From Bacteriovoracaceae bacterium (GTDB taxonomy: Bacteria; Bdellovibrionota; Bacteriovoracia; Bacteriovoracales; Bacteriovoracaceae): a DNA stretch of 64,000 nucleotides. Made by a program: the position numbers and the translations under genes. The stretch covers positions 1 to 64,000 of the forward strand of contig JAMPXB010000003.1 in assembly GCA_023701435.1 (NCBI GenBank). Direction: 5' to 3'. The notes beneath the pieces were generated by a model that worked only from the letters and a program-made list of their open reading frames with translations, had not been told where the DNA came from and did not search any database. Below, piece by piece: positions 34,929 through 44,987 of this stretch (position 1 is the first letter of the stretch; each line of letters opens with the position of its first letter).

Positions 34929-36536
34929 ATGGGCCTTATTAAAATTAACGAAGTCATATCTTTCCCCGAAGAATATTGGAACCCAGATTATCAAGAAATT
35001 TTCCCGAAAGAATTGCAACGTTTACTTATCCACTTTCATCAAAAATACAACCCTCGAAGACTTTTTCTCTTACAAGAAAGGCAGCACCGGCAACATAAAT
35101 ATGACCAAGGAGCACTACCTGAGTTTCTTGACCGTAATTCAGATGCGGTCAAAGGTTCCTGGAAAGTCGCTCCCATCCCTAAAGAACTTACGTGCCGTAG
35201 AGTCGAAATCACTGGTCCAGTTAACTCCGCTAAGATGGTCATCAATATGCTTAGTCGTAACGAAGACGGCCAACGGGCCGATATGGCGATGCTCGACTTT
35301 GAAGACTCCATGAAACCAAGCTTTGAAAACGTTTTAACAGGCTATAAAAATGTAATAGGAGCCGTTTCCGGTAACCTTACGGCATTCGTGGGCAATAAAA
35401 AGTACCAATTGAATCCTCAGGATAAGGCCTACGTGATGGTCCGGGTGAGAGGGCTTCATCTAAACGAAATGAATTTTCGGATAAATGGGATTGATATTTC
35501 TGGTGGGCTGCTTGATCTGGTGACCAATTTTTATCACACCGCCCGTTTATATCAACAACAAAAGATAACACCGAAATATTACATTCCCAAATGTGAGCAT
35601 TATCTTGAAGCCAGATGGTGGCATGACCTCTTTACTGAATTAGAAACGATGATGGGGTTTAAGACACCATTCCTCAGGGCCACATTTTTGATTGAAACTC
35701 TGCCTGCAACATTTCAGGTGGAAGAAATCCTTTTTGAAATCAAGGACCATGCTGCGGGATTGAATGTCGGCAGATGGGATAAAATTTTTAGTGATATTAA
35801 AGTTCTTAAGAATCATTCAGATCGGATCATGGCCGATAGAAGTTCTATTACGATGACCCGATCGTGGATGGAAAATTATGCCAAACGTGTGATTAAAATA
35901 TGTCATGATCGTGGAGCTTTTGCGATGGGAGGGATGGCCGCCTTTACCCCCGGTAAAACCAAAGAACTCAGGGATGAACAGACAAAAAAAGTAATGACCG
36001 ATAAAAAACGGGAAAGAGACTGGGGACATGACGGTTGCTGGGTTTCACACCCGTATTTTATAGGAGTCGCAATGGAGGCCATGGACTTCGAAAATCAACT
36101 CCATGTCAAAATAGACTTTGATAAATATTCGGACATCATGCCAAGAAATGAAGGGCCTCATACTCTAGCAGGTTTACGAACAAATATTCGTGTTGGTATC
36201 GCCTATATGCATGGATGGGCAAATGACATTGGATGTGTTGCCTTTGACAATTTAATGGAAGATCTGGCAACGCTAGAAATTTCCCGTGCCCAAACCTGGC
36301 AGTGGTTGCACCATAAATTAAAACTTGATGAGGGAGTAATTGTAACCAAAGAATTGATTACAACTATTTTTGAAGAAGAACTTAGAAACATATTTGATCA
36401 AATGAAATCAGAAATACCTGGAAATGAACATTCCAAACTTGAGAAGGAACTCCGTGAGGCCAAGGACAAGGCCCTTAACCTGTATATACAAGATGAGCTG
36501 CAAGATTTTCTCACTCTGACCTCAGAATCCGTTTAA
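34929..36536 (+). CDS. aceB: Malate synthase (type A)
   Basis: The 535-residue protein fits malate synthase A length. Typical segments are [35 protein letters not shown], the [18 protein letters not shown] region with the metal-binding glutamate, and [10 protein letters not shown]. It condenses glyoxylate with acetyl-CoA to malate. It precedes isocitrate lyase by 19 bases, giving an aceBA operon. The ribosome site is GGAGG 6 bases before the ATG. Confidence 0.96.
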   Translation: MGLIKINEVISFPEEYWNPDYQEIFPKELQRLLIHFHQKYNPRRLFLLQERQHRQHKYDQGALPEFLDRNSDAVKGSWKVAPIPKELTCRRVEITGPVNSAKMVINMLSRNEDGQRADMAMLDFEDSMKPSFENVLTGYKNVIGAVSGNLTAFVGNKKYQLNPQDKAYVMVRVRGLHLNEMNFRINGIDISGGLLDLVTNFYHTARLYQQQKITPKYYIPKCEHYLEARWWHDLFTELETMMGFKTPFLRATFLIETLPATFQVEEILFEIKDHAAGLNVGRWDKIFSDIKVLKNHSDRIMADRSSITMTRSWMENYAKRVIKICHDRGAFAMGGMAAFTPGKTKELRDEQTKKVMTDKKRERDWGHDGCWVSHPYFIGVAMEAMDFENQLHVKIDFDKYSDIMPRNEGPHTLAGLRTNIRVGIAYMHGWANDIGCVAFDNLMEDLATLEISRAQTWQWLHHKLKLDEGVIVTKELITTIFEEELRNIFDQMKSEIPGNEHSKLEKELREAKDKALNLYIQDELQDFLTLTSESV

Positions 36537-36555
36537 TTTTAAAAGGATAATAAAT

Positions 36556-37842
36556 ATGGAAACTATGTTGTCTAAGGCCCGTGAATTGAAAGCTAGTTGG
36601 CTATCTGACCCCAGATGGAGAGATATTTCCAGAAATTACTCATCGGAAGATGTTTTAAAACTTCAGGGCTCCATCAAAATTGAGCATACACTTGGCCTTC
36701 TCGGGGCGCGAAGATTATGGGACTTAATGCAAAGTGAAGGGCATGTACAAGCACTGGGAGCATTGACAGGTAATCAGGCGATAGAACAAGTCAGAGCAGG
36801 GCTAGAGGCCATTTACCTTAGTGGTTGGCAAGTCGCGGCCGATGCCAATTTATCAGGCCAAATGTATCCGGATCAAAGTTTATATCCATCAAACTCCGTT
36901 CCGCATGTCGTGGAGCGAATCAACCGTGCGCTCATGAGGGCCGATCAAATTGAGTTTGCCGAAGGGAATGTTACTCGTAACTGGATGGCCCCCATTATCG
37001 CCGATGCCGAAGCAGGCTTTGGTGGACCGCTCAATGCTTTTGAACTTATGAAAAGTATGATTGAGGCAGGTGCTGCCGGTGTTCATTTTGAGGACCAGTT
37101 GGCCTCAGAAAAAAAATGTGGCCACCTCGGAGGAAAAGTCCTCGTTCCCACTTCACAGTTTATTCGTACGTTAACGGCTGCACGCCTGGCCGCCGATGTT
37201 ATGGAAGTTCCAACGATCATCATCGCCAGGACTGATGCTCATGGTGCCCAGTTACTTACCAGTGACATTGATGAATGTGACCGGGAATTTCTGACTGGCG
37301 AGAGAACGGAAGAGGGCTTTTATAAAATAAGGGCCGGTCTCGATACGGCCATCGCCCGTGGGCTGGCCTACGCTCCCTATGCTGATCTTGTCTGGTGTGA
37401 AACTTCCACTCCGGATATTAAGGAAGCAAGAATTTTTGCTGAAGGCATCAGAGAAAAATTCCCCAATAAGCTCCTGGCCTATAATTGCTCACCCTCATTT
37501 AACTGGAAAAAGCACCTCAGCGATCAGGAAATCGCAACTTTCCAAAGTGAGCTAGCGGCGATGGGATACAAATTTCAATTTGTTACTCTTGCAGGATTTC
37601 ATGCCCTTAATTTCAGCATGTTTGAACTCGCTCGTGATTATAAAGCATCTGGTATGAGTGCCTATTCAAAACTTCAGCAAAAAGAGTTTGAAAGTGAAAA
37701 ATTTGGTTACACGGCCACTAAGCATCAACGAGAAGTTGGGACAGGGTATTTTGATCAGATAAGTTCAGTCATTTCCTGTGGAAGTTCTTCAACTCTGGCC
37801 TATGAAGGGTCTACAGAGAAAGAACAATTTGCACGTCATTAA
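36556..37842 (+). CDS. aceA: Isocitrate lyase
   Basis: The 428-residue protein has the catalytic KKCGHLGGK motif with the active cysteine at about C188. Flanking motifs are [28 protein letters not shown] and IARTDAHGA. It splits isocitrate to glyoxylate and succinate and competes with NADP isocitrate dehydrogenase (24127). The aceBA pair allows growth on acetate or fatty acids, for example from prey lipids. Confidence 0.97.
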   Translation: METMLSKARELKASWLSDPRWRDISRNYSSEDVLKLQGSIKIEHTLGLLGARRLWDLMQSEGHVQALGALTGNQAIEQVRAGLEAIYLSGWQVAADANLSGQMYPDQSLYPSNSVPHVVERINRALMRADQIEFAEGNVTRNWMAPIIADAEAGFGGPLNAFELMKSMIEAGAAGVHFEDQLASEKKCGHLGGKVLVPTSQFIRTLTAARLAADVMEVPTIIIARTDAHGAQLLTSDIDECDREFLTGERTEEGFYKIRAGLDTAIARGLAYAPYADLVWCETSTPDIKEARIFAEGIREKFPNKLLAYNCSPSFNWKKHLSDQEIATFQSELAAMGYKFQFVTLAGFHALNFSMFELARDYKASGMSAYSKLQQKEFESEKFGYTATKHQREVGTGYFDQISSVISCGSSSTLAYEGSTEKEQFARH

Positions 37843-37846
37843 CAAG

Positions 37847-37868
37847 TGGGGCCCGAATGAAGGCCCCA
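37847..37868. terminator. Hairpin after isocitrate lyase
   Basis: TGGGGCC/GGCCCCA pair around an 8-base loop between convergent genes. Neither side has a strong T-run, so termination may be partial. Confidence 0.6.
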
Positions 37869-37881
37869 TCTCTAAGTTTAT

Positions 37882-38364
37882 CTATAGGCTATTTAAGTAT
37901 TTAATCGTCTGAGGAACAAGTTTGAGATCACGTTTAGCGGCGATAATGAGTTTCACTAATTGAAGTTGTTTAATTTTAGCGAGCTTCAATTTTTCGCAAC
38001 CCAGACTTTCCATCGGATCAGTGATTTTAAAAATACTCACGTGCTGAGGCCACAAATTGGTCTCACGATTGCTGCCGCCTGCGCAGAGAGGGATGAGGTG
38101 GTCGATCTTATAATCGCCACGATCATCGATTTTGAGTCGGTAACCATTATGGCGGTATTCACGGAAAACATCTTCCTTAAGCATATAATCTACGACTCTG
38201 TTACAGTAAGCAATTCTTTCTGGATAACGATAAGAATCTGGACGATCACATAGAGCGCCTGGAGTGAGGGTTGAGTCAGGGCCTAGTGGGAATTCGGCCT
38301 TAAAAACTGAAGCCGCTGAAACTGTGGTCGAAATCACTAGTAGTGCAATAAATAATATCTTCAT
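37882..38364 (-). CDS. Secreted HNH-family nuclease
   Basis: The 160-residue protein has a signal peptide (MKILFIALLVISTTVSAA). An HNH-type core is visible in YKIDHLIPLCAGGSNRETNLWPQ, split here as YKIDHLIPLC and GGSNRETNLWPQ: the DH pair, then N and the final aromatic-proline. Cysteines at three positions may form disulfides, as expected outside the cytoplasm. It would cut DNA in the periplasm, prey or medium. It is the only gene between the aceA hairpin and the kinase fragment. Confidence 0.85.
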   Translation of the reverse strand: MKILFIALLVISTTVSAASVFKAEFPLGPDSTLTPGALCDRPDSYRYPERIAYCNRVVDYMLKEDVFREYRHNGYRLKIDDRGDYKIDHLIPLCAGGSNRETNLWPQHVSIFKITDPMESLGCEKLKLAKIKQLQLVKLIIAAKRDLKLVPQTIKYLNSL

Positions 38365-38451
38365 GCATGGTCCCCTATGTTGATGTGCAGCATTTTTACC
38401 TGATAGGGTGGGTTGGAGTCAATAAAGACTAAGGGATTGTATAAGATTTAC

Positions 38452-39054
38452 TTATGTATTGTGGATGTCGGGGCCTGAACGATAAGGGAGAAAAACAATA
38501 AAATTAGTACCGTGGACCGCATTGCTGGTAACACTGACGGAACCTCCCATTGATTCGGTTAGACCTTTGACCAGGGTCAGACCCAGGCCCCAGCCCCTTT
38601 TTTCACTGTCTTGCGAAGCTCTGGCCCTTTCATGAGGATTGAATAAAACTTCCAACTCCTTGGGGGCAATGGGATTGCCAAGATTATGAATAGTTAACTC
38701 AACCCCCTTGGATTCTGTCTTCAGAGTAACAGTAATCGGGGTACTTTGATCTCCGTATTTGATTGCATTTTGGCATAGATTTTCAAGTATACGTCGAATG
38801 GAGTCCTTACTCCAAAAACCGATAACCTTTGAAGGAATGTTCAGTTGAAACCGAGGACCATGAATACTTACAAGTTCATTAATGGTTTCGGAAATAATTT
38901 CACAGACATCGAGTTCTTCAAAGTTAAGTGCTAATTTTTTTCCTGCTCTGATCCGGTTAGCATCCAGCAGATCTCTTACCATATGCTCAATTCTATTTAA
39001 GTTTGAGATGATTTTTTGACTGTATTTGATCCAGGATTCAGGATCATCTTTTTT
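38452..39054 (-). pseudogene. C-terminal half of an interrupted KdpD-like histidine kinase
   Basis: This is the continuation, in the same frame, of the fragment at 39055-39528 beyond a TGA at 39057-39055. It begins KKDDPESW and includes the second HisKA helix (NRIEHMVRDLLDANRIRAG). The ATPase part follows: N box NLCQNAIKYG, then HNLGNPI and the G2 box GWGLGLTLVKG. An internal ATG at 38982 could start a separate 176-residue ATPase-only protein, but no good ribosome site precedes it. Confidence 0.75.
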
Positions 39055-39528
39055 TCATACCAGCATTTCTGCCGAAATTCTTAATGCACTCAAAGGGGTT
39101 TGAAGATCATGAGTAAGGGTTGAGACAAAAGACTCCCTCATCTCCTTCTCTTCTTGCAGCGATTCAACTGCTGATTCTGATTCTAACTTCGCAAGGATAA
39201 GTTTATTAACAAGTGTTCTGACAATAGCACCTGAAATAAAAAATAATGTTAACCGTAATACGTCTTTAGGGAAGTTGACCTCGAAGGCTCCATAAGGGTG
39301 AATGAAGAAATACTGTGAGGAAATTAAGGCCATAATAATTGCCGAGTAACCATCACCGTAAAAACAGGCAATGACGATGGCCGGATAAAAGATTACGAAT
39401 GAAGAGGGAGAAAGAAAAGGCCAGAGGAGTTTTTGAATAAGGGTGGCGATAGCAATAATAATAAAAGAGATCAGATATTTATAGAGACGATGTTTTTTTA
39501 ATTCTCTTATATGCCATTCACTCATCAT
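39055..39528 (-). CDS. N-terminal half of an interrupted KdpD-like histidine kinase
   Basis: The 157-residue fragment has four hydrophobic segments of the DUF4118/KdpD type (LISFIIIAIATLI; SSFVIFYPAIVIACFYG; SAIIMALISSQYFF; LFFISGAIVRTL). It then enters a HisKA domain with the phosphorylatable H140 in STLTHDLQTPLSAL. It stops at TGA codon 158, but the same frame continues with the rest of a kinase. The whole would be a 358-residue kinase without the large KdpD N-terminal domain. The TGA may be a nonsense mutation (CGA to TGA would restore arginine), an assembly error or recoding. Confidence 0.75.
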   Translation of the reverse strand: MMSEWHIRELKKHRLYKYLISFIIIAIATLIQKLLWPFLSPSSFVIFYPAIVIACFYGDGYSAIIMALISSQYFFIHPYGAFEVNFPKDVLRLTLFFISGAIVRTLVNKLILAKLESESAVESLQEEKEMRESFVSTLTHDLQTPLSALRISAEMLV

Positions 39529-39781
39529 CCAAGTATAGTATGAACGATGTGTGGTAGACAGAAACCCCGTATTAATTAATGCACATCTACGGAGGATGTA
39601 AGAATTGCGAGATTTTCATCCACCCGCTCATTAAGCGAGGCTTTAGTATCATGATCGTTAGAACTCTGAAGAAAAAAACTGTTTGATACATTCTCATAAG
39701 CAAGCTCCCTTGTATTGCCTTGTCATAAAAATACAAAACAAATGTTGAATAAAGGTGGATTGCTGCGATGGCAAAAAATGC

Positions 39782-41254
39782 CTAAATTTTTTGAAATACT
39801 ACTCTGAGACATGCGCCATTGATCTTATCTTTATCCATATGATTCGTCATTTCAACCTGACCGCCATGGACCTGGGCAATAGTCTTCATGATGACTGAAC
39901 CAAGTCCAAGTGAGAAATCATTAGGATCTTTTTCTTTTCTTAGCCGTCTTTCTCTTCGTTTACCAAATGATTGGATCGCTTCTTCAGTAAGGCCAGGTCC
40001 ATCATCCATGACTAGGATTTCAACATTGTCTTTTAGATCATTGATTTTTACGGTGATAGTGTTGACAGCATATCTGGCGGCGTTATCAAAGGCGTTTCTA
40101 AAAAGCCTTGTGATGAGATGGCCGTCTCCAAGTATCATTGGCATAGTGCTGTTTCCCCGGATCAAATTCCAGCTAAGTGATTGGCCGGCGGCAATTTGAC
40201 GTGAAAGGACTTCCGTCTCCAGTAGCGAGTTTAGGTTAATCTTTTCTGTCGTCGATTTATAGTGAGGACCATCAATGGTTGCAATTAACGTTAATTTATC
40301 CAGAAGATCTTTAAAGTAACGGATGTCTGTACCGATCATCGAAAACACTTCGCTTTTTTCTTCCGAACTCAACAAGTCATTATGCTCCTTCAGTGTCTCA
40401 AAAGCAGTACTGAGGCTAGTCAGAGGAGTTCTAAGATCGTGACCCAATTCTTGTAAAAGATTTGATCTGGAAATTTCGGTATCTTGAAGCCTCATTACCA
40501 GTCGTTCAATTTCATTGGCCATACGATTAAAATCGAGGATGAGGTTACCAAATTCATCGAAGCGCTTTATTTCGAATCTGGCCTTAAGATCACCTGCACC
40601 CAGCTTTGTTAAAACTTTGCGGGCCTCTTCCGACTTACGGCGCAGATAATAAAAACTGATGGAAAGAGCAAGAAAGACCGCTAGTGCCGCTGTCGTGAAA
40701 GTATGGGTTCCCTGAATAATGAGATAAGGTCCCTGGAAGAGAGTTCTTTCATTATAAGAGACAAGAAAAGTCACCGGAGTAGTCTCGAGTTTTACGACGA
40801 AAGTTTTTGGTTCCAGGAGAAATCTTTGTTCATTGGACCTGATACCATGGATTTTTTTAGGTTTCTTTAGTTTTTTCCATTCAATGGGAAGTGGTTGGTT
40901 GGTGTTGGCCGAAAGGATTACTCCTTTTTGGCTGACTAACCATAGTGAAGGTTTGGGTCTATTGTCATCAGGAGACGCTCCAAGGTCAGGTCCGAATTCT
41001 GTTAATTTGAGAAGGTTGTAACTGTCCCCCTTAACTTCAGGAGGAGCAGTGACTTTATTGACATTAATTTTCGAAACCGGTTGATAGTTGTTTCTTTTTT
41101 CGATCGCGCGGGCAAGGTACATAAAGTAACCATAACGATACTCTTCTACCGCCATGTCTGAAAGGCGCACGAGCGAGTAGAGTGATATCAAACTTATGGT
41201 CAGTGCTCCGATAACACTGATAAAGAAAAGCTTTAGGTAAAGGCTTATCTTCAT
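39782..41254 (-). CDS. Membrane sensor histidine kinase (HAMP-HisKA-HATPase)
   Basis: I choose the ATG at 41254, which shares its A with the regulator stop (TGATG); a GTG 4 codons upstream is also possible. The roughly 490 residues have an N-terminal membrane segment (LFFISVIGALTISLISLYSLV), a periplasmic sensor part, a second segment near residue 190, and a HAMP linker. HisKA follows with H in LGHDLRTPLTS. The ATPase boxes are NAFDNAARYAV, DDGPGLTEEA and GLGSVIM. The ligand is unknown. It forms a two-component pair with the OmpR-type regulator just upstream. Confidence 0.93.
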   Translation of the reverse strand: MKISLYLKLFFISVIGALTISLISLYSLVRLSDMAVEEYRYGYFMYLARAIEKRNNYQPVSKINVNKVTAPPEVKGDSYNLLKLTEFGPDLGASPDDNRPKPSLWLVSQKGVILSANTNQPLPIEWKKLKKPKKIHGIRSNEQRFLLEPKTFVVKLETTPVTFLVSYNERTLFQGPYLIIQGTHTFTTAALAVFLALSISFYYLRRKSEEARKVLTKLGAGDLKARFEIKRFDEFGNLILDFNRMANEIERLVMRLQDTEISRSNLLQELGHDLRTPLTSLSTAFETLKEHNDLLSSEEKSEVFSMIGTDIRYFKDLLDKLTLIATIDGPHYKSTTEKINLNSLLETEVLSRQIAAGQSLSWNLIRGNSTMPMILGDGHLITRLFRNAFDNAARYAVNTITVKINDLKDNVEILVMDDGPGLTEEAIQSFGKRRERRLRKEKDPNDFSLGLGSVIMKTIAQVHGGQVEMTNHMDKDKINGACLRVVFQKI

Positions 41255-41928
41255 CAGGTTTTCCACTCCAGCCTGTAACCCAGACCGTATACAGAAGATA
41301 TTTGCAATGATTGACCCGCGATATCTCTGATCTTCTTCCTGAGGTGGCTCATATGCGAATCAACAGTACGGTCATAGAGGTCAGCATTGTCATACAGGGA
41401 ATTAAGAATGTTTTCCCGGGTAACAATATCACCTGATTTTCTAGCAAGAAGAATGAGGATATCCAGCTCTTTACGTCCGAGTGATATCATTTCTCCCATG
41501 AGTGTCACGATCCTTTTAGAGGGATCAATCGAGAGTTCCCCAAAATTAATTGTCTGCATATTTGGAGCGATTCTTTTGACGAATTTATTCAGCCGCGCTT
41601 TGAGTTCCTCTAAACCAAATGGCTTTCGGAGGTAGTCATCAGCACCATTTTTAATTCCTTTAACGACTGTCGCCTCATCAGTACGAGCACTTAAGAATAC
41701 GATTGGTACCTCGTTCCCTGATTCTCTGACTTTTTGGCAAAGATCAAGTCCACTGCCATCTGGAAGTCCAATGTCCATCAGCAGCAGATCAAAATGTTCT
41801 GTATTGATTTTGTTCCAAGCTTCTGAAATGGTCGTGGCATTCTCGGACTCAAAACCACTGAGTCTGAGATTCAGTTTTAAGATTTTAGTGATTTGCATAT
41901 CATCTTCAATGATCAAGATCTTTGGCAT
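41254..41928 (-). CDS. OmpR-family response regulator
   Basis: The 224-residue protein has a receiver domain with the acidic pocket in IIEDDMQ, acceptor aspartate in LLMDIGLPDGSG, the switch serine in FLSAR and the lysine in YLRKPFG. The winged-helix DNA-binding domain includes LGRKELDILILLARKSG, TVDSHMSHLRKKI and SVYGLGYRL. It is translationally coupled to the kinase that follows. Its targets are unknown, and the upstream AT-rich stretch gives no obvious operator. Confidence 0.95.
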   Translation of the reverse strand: MPKILIIEDDMQITKILKLNLRLSGFESENATTISEAWNKINTEHFDLLLMDIGLPDGSGLDLCQKVRESGNEVPIVFLSARTDEATVVKGIKNGADDYLRKPFGLEELKARLNKFVKRIAPNMQTINFGELSIDPSKRIVTLMGEMISLGRKELDILILLARKSGDIVTRENILNSLYDNADLYDRTVDSHMSHLRKKIRDIAGQSLQISSVYGLGYRLEWKT

Positions 41929-42006
41929 ACTACTCCTTGTAGGTTGAATTATTACCCTAAAGAAAAAATTAAAAAATAAAAAAAAACCTTATATAGATCA
42001 TCGGAG

Positions 42007-42279
42007 TTATACAGGAGTAACTCGGTTGCCATAAAGTTTTTCAAAAAAATGTTGGCAGCTAATACTTAATTGTTTTCGATTGTCTTGAGTACAAGCTATG
42101 AAATATTCATGATCCTCTCGTGGATGGCCGCATCCGAGTTGGTCAGCTTCATTGAAGCAACCTCTTGAAAGAGTCAGCCTTTGAAGGCTTGGTTGGCCTC
42201 CCTGACCAGCTCTGTGTTCCATATCGGCCAAAGTAGAAAAACTAAATATTACACTCAATACAATAATAATTTTCCTCAT
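42007..42279 (-). CDS. Small secreted Cys-containing protein
   Basis: I choose the ATG at 42279 (after AAAAGGAA), giving 90 residues from MRKIIIVLSVIFSFSTLA, a signal peptide; the frame is open 14 codons further upstream. The mature part has four cysteines (RGCFNE, LGCGHP, FIACTQ, SISCQHF), likely two disulfides. There is no known family. It follows the metzincin-motif lipoprotein in the same direction and may share its transcript. Confidence 0.65.
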   Translation of the reverse strand: MRKIIIVLSVIFSFSTLADMEHRAGQGGQPSLQRLTLSRGCFNEADQLGCGHPREDHEYFIACTQDNRKQLSISCQHFFEKLYGNRVTPV

Positions 42280-42307
42280 AAAATTCCTTTTGGATTGGGG
42301 GCTTCTT

Positions 42308-42949
42308 TTATAAAAAGTCACGACCTATCTCTCCCAACAAATTTCCCAGCGCGTAGGGGACTGAATAATCTCTGCTGACCGACCAGTTTGCAGCATGAGT
42401 AAATCCCAATTTATGCATCCATTCATGAAATAGATTATGGGCCACACCTGCGGCAGAGTAAGTGTCAAAAAATTTTGTATTGACCCAGATCCTTCTTGAA
42501 GAAGGATAGGTGTAACCCACGACATTGGTTTCTGCATAATAAAGTTCCACTTCCGCATCCATCGTGTTGTTTTTTGAAGGTTGAAGTTGTTCTGCCCCCT
42601 CTAAAATAATTTGGTAAATCTGAGCATTGGAATAGCCGCCATTGTCGATAAAAGTATTTTTGCCGTTATAAGAGTGGTTTAAAACTTTTGTTCTGAATTC
42701 TTCTGTTGCGACTACAAGTTTTATGATTTCAATGGCCTCTTCCATCTTCTCTTGTTGAAGGGGTGTGAGATTCACAAAGTGGATGTTGGCATCAAAGGTG
42801 AGTGCATCGTTCGGTATGAGGTCCTGGACCGAATGACCTCCATAGACAAATTCAATGAGATCAGATGTGGACCCGTTATTGCCGCTTGATTGATTACAAG
42901 AAGTGCTTAGGAAAGCTAGTAGAAGCAAAAGAAGAGTCATTTTTTTCAT
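42308..42949 (-). CDS. Lipoprotein with metzincin-type zinc motif
   Basis: The 213-residue protein has a lipobox (LAFLSTSC). The motif HEWMHKLGFTH matches HExxHxxGxxH exactly, so a metzincin-like zinc site with catalytic glutamate is expected. Most of the protein aligns with the gene at 48882 (LDIE/MDAEVEL, VVGYTYPSSRRIWVNTKFF, YSVPYALGNLLGEI). The usual metzincin Met-turn is not obvious. It is probably surface-anchored, whereas its relative is secreted. Confidence 0.8.
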   Translation of the reverse strand: MKKMTLLLLLLAFLSTSCNQSSGNNGSTSDLIEFVYGGHSVQDLIPNDALTFDANIHFVNLTPLQQEKMEEAIEIIKLVVATEEFRTKVLNHSYNGKNTFIDNGGYSNAQIYQIILEGAEQLQPSKNNTMDAEVELYYAETNVVGYTYPSSRRIWVNTKFFDTYSAAGVAHNLFHEWMHKLGFTHAANWSVSRDYSVPYALGNLLGEIGRDFL

Positions 42950-43079
42950 GGCAGAATTTTGTCACGAAGAAAAATGGTTCTGAATGGGGGCAATTGTTTC
43001 CAGAAATGAATTTAGTCAGGATGCTAAGCCGGGATAATTTCTTTGTTCTTTAAATGAATAGAGCTTCTTCCATAATCTC

Positions 43080-43841
43080 TTATGATTCTAGTGACAAGGC
43101 AGATTCTTCTTGTATCAAGTTTTTATGGGTGCGCTGTAGAGTATAAATATTGTAGGCATGCCTTATCACGGGTTGGGCAACGTTTCTAACCGGACAACCA
43201 CCAGGTGTTTCACCTCTTTCTACACCTCCATGGGCATGTCCATGAAAGGCTATGTCCGCTTTACCATAATCAATGGCCTCGGCTAGATAATAACTTCCCA
43301 GGAATGGGTATATTTCTTTCTTCTCTCCCACTAAAGTTTGGGCGGTCGGGGAATAGTGAAGGAGTACTATTTTATAATCAGCTTCCATTTCTTTGATGAC
43401 ATTTTCCAGATGACGAGCATGATTCTTAGAGTGCCTCATAAAAGACTTCATTTCGGGCTCACCAAAGTCTGAACCGCTGGCCCCTACAAAACCTCCTCCA
43501 AAACCTTTGGCCCCAGCAACTCCTACCTTGTAATGGCCGACATTAAGAATAATGGAACTCCCTTCAAGTACGGTTACTCCTACATCTGTGAGTATCTGAG
43601 TTACCTGTTCCACCTGATCCACATGGTAATCATGGTTTCCCAGTACTGCGATCATAGGGATAGGACATTTTCTTAAATCATTTGCTAGTACCTTCATCTC
43701 TTCCGGATGACCTGTTTGTGTCAGGTCTCCTGCCAATAATAAAAAATCGGCCTTGTCTTTTAAGTTGTGAAAATGTTGTGAAAATCGATTGTGGGATTTT
43801 CTGTCAAAATGAACATCACCGGCGGCTGCTATTCTAATCAT
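43080..43841 (-). CDS. Metallophosphoesterase
   Basis: The 253-residue protein has the calcineurin-like motifs: GDVHFD, AGDLTQTG, VLGNHDYH, LLHYSP and GHAHGG. Two metals are expected at the active site. It probably hydrolyses a phosphodiester or nucleotide; the substrate is not known. Its start overlaps the stop of the nucleotidyltransferase-BON gene by 4 bases, so the two enzymes are made together, perhaps acting in opposite directions on one molecule. Confidence 0.9.
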   Translation of the reverse strand: MIRIAAAGDVHFDRKSHNRFSQHFHNLKDKADFLLLAGDLTQTGHPEEMKVLANDLRKCPIPMIAVLGNHDYHVDQVEQVTQILTDVGVTVLEGSSIILNVGHYKVGVAGAKGFGGGFVGASGSDFGEPEMKSFMRHSKNHARHLENVIKEMEADYKIVLLHYSPTAQTLVGEKKEIYPFLGSYYLAEAIDYGKADIAFHGHAHGGVERGETPGGCPVRNVAQPVIRHAYNIYTLQRTHKNLIQEESALSLES

Positions 43842-44827
43842 TTGATGGCCTCACTGCCTTCTGGTGCACCTAGAATCCGGACATTAACCAAATTTTTAAA
43901 TTCAAAGTCAGGTGCCATTTTTGTTATGACTTCACTAAGAGCATCCATTTGTTCATGAGTAAATACTTCGCCCTTCGCTACGATTGTCTTGTCAGAGATC
44001 ATGATTTTCACATCATGTTCTGCAATCCTTTCATCTGAGGTTAAAGCTTCCATGATGCGACCTTTAACGTAGATGGGGGAATCTGTACCTTCTTCTGATG
44101 TTTCAGGCTGTTCATAAACAGCATTCCGATAGGGGTGTACAACTGCTTCTGGAGCATAAGAAGAAGCATCAAATACAGAGCGATAAAGTCGTTCAATCAC
44201 ATCATTGGGTACGGCTATATCATTGGACTGACCATAGATGAGCAAGGCAAGTATTCTTCGAGGAGCATGTTTGGCCCTTTTTAGAAGATACTCCCATTCA
44301 ATATTTCCTTGCTTTAAAACTGCCAGAGCGTCGTGCCAGTGGTGAGGATTATGTTCCTGATGAGCTGCCGCTTTTATGACAATAAAATCCTCAGGACTGA
44401 TGGCATTGACGTATCTACCCAGGTAAGGAACCCGCCTTACATGAGATCTGACTTCTTCGTCGAAATAGATGTCACCGCTGGATTTAAATATGACATCAAC
44501 CAGAATGTTTTCCCGCCAAGCTTTGAATAGCCAATATGGATCCCTCTTTTGGGAAGTAAATCCTTTGGCCTCTAAGACTTCTAAAACTCTTTCCGCATCG
44601 TCAGGCCTGACAAATAAATCAATATCATGGGTAACGCGGGGTCTGCCTAAACTTTTAGCTGCGACACCACCAATTAATGCGTAGGGGATTCCGGATTTTT
44701 CTATTATATCGATGGCCTCAAATAAAATCTTTTCCAGACTTGGAAGGTCTGACAGGTTGTGATCATGGTAGTCACGTTCACACTGCTCCTTTTCTTCTGC
44801 ATGACTCAAAACTTTTTTTGTGTCCAT
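43838..44827 (-). CDS. Nucleotidyltransferase fused to a BON-like domain
   Basis: The 329-residue protein has an N-terminal MNT/AbiEii-like nucleotidyltransferase fold: GIPYALIGGVAAKSLGR, then THDIDLFVRP with the paired catalytic aspartates, and LVDVIFKSSGDIYFD. The C-terminal 80 residues (GRIMEALTSDERI, VKIMISDKTIVAKGEV, LVNVRI) resemble a BON domain, normally found in membrane or envelope-associated proteins. No signal peptide is visible. Together with the overlapping phosphoesterase gene it looks like a two-gene nucleotide-modifying unit. Confidence 0.8.
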   Translation of the reverse strand: MDTKKVLSHAEEKEQCERDYHDHNLSDLPSLEKILFEAIDIIEKSGIPYALIGGVAAKSLGRPRVTHDIDLFVRPDDAERVLEVLEAKGFTSQKRDPYWLFKAWRENILVDVIFKSSGDIYFDEEVRSHVRRVPYLGRYVNAISPEDFIVIKAAAHQEHNPHHWHDALAVLKQGNIEWEYLLKRAKHAPRRILALLIYGQSNDIAVPNDVIERLYRSVFDASSYAPEAVVHPYRNAVYEQPETSEEGTDSPIYVKGRIMEALTSDERIAEHDVKIMISDKTIVAKGEVFTHEQMDALSEVITKMAPDFEFKNLVNVRILGAPEGSEAIK

Positions 44828-44987
44828 AGAAGCCCCCTAGGTTCCCATTTCTTTCAAAATAGGGGCCAGATTTGAGGCGGTTATCTTTGACATAAATGAG
44901 GCATTTAGTCCCGGGTTGGGGCCTTCTTATGTCCAAATTTAGGTGGAGTTATTTAAGTTTTTTAGTCAATTGTCCGACTAGTGTGAC

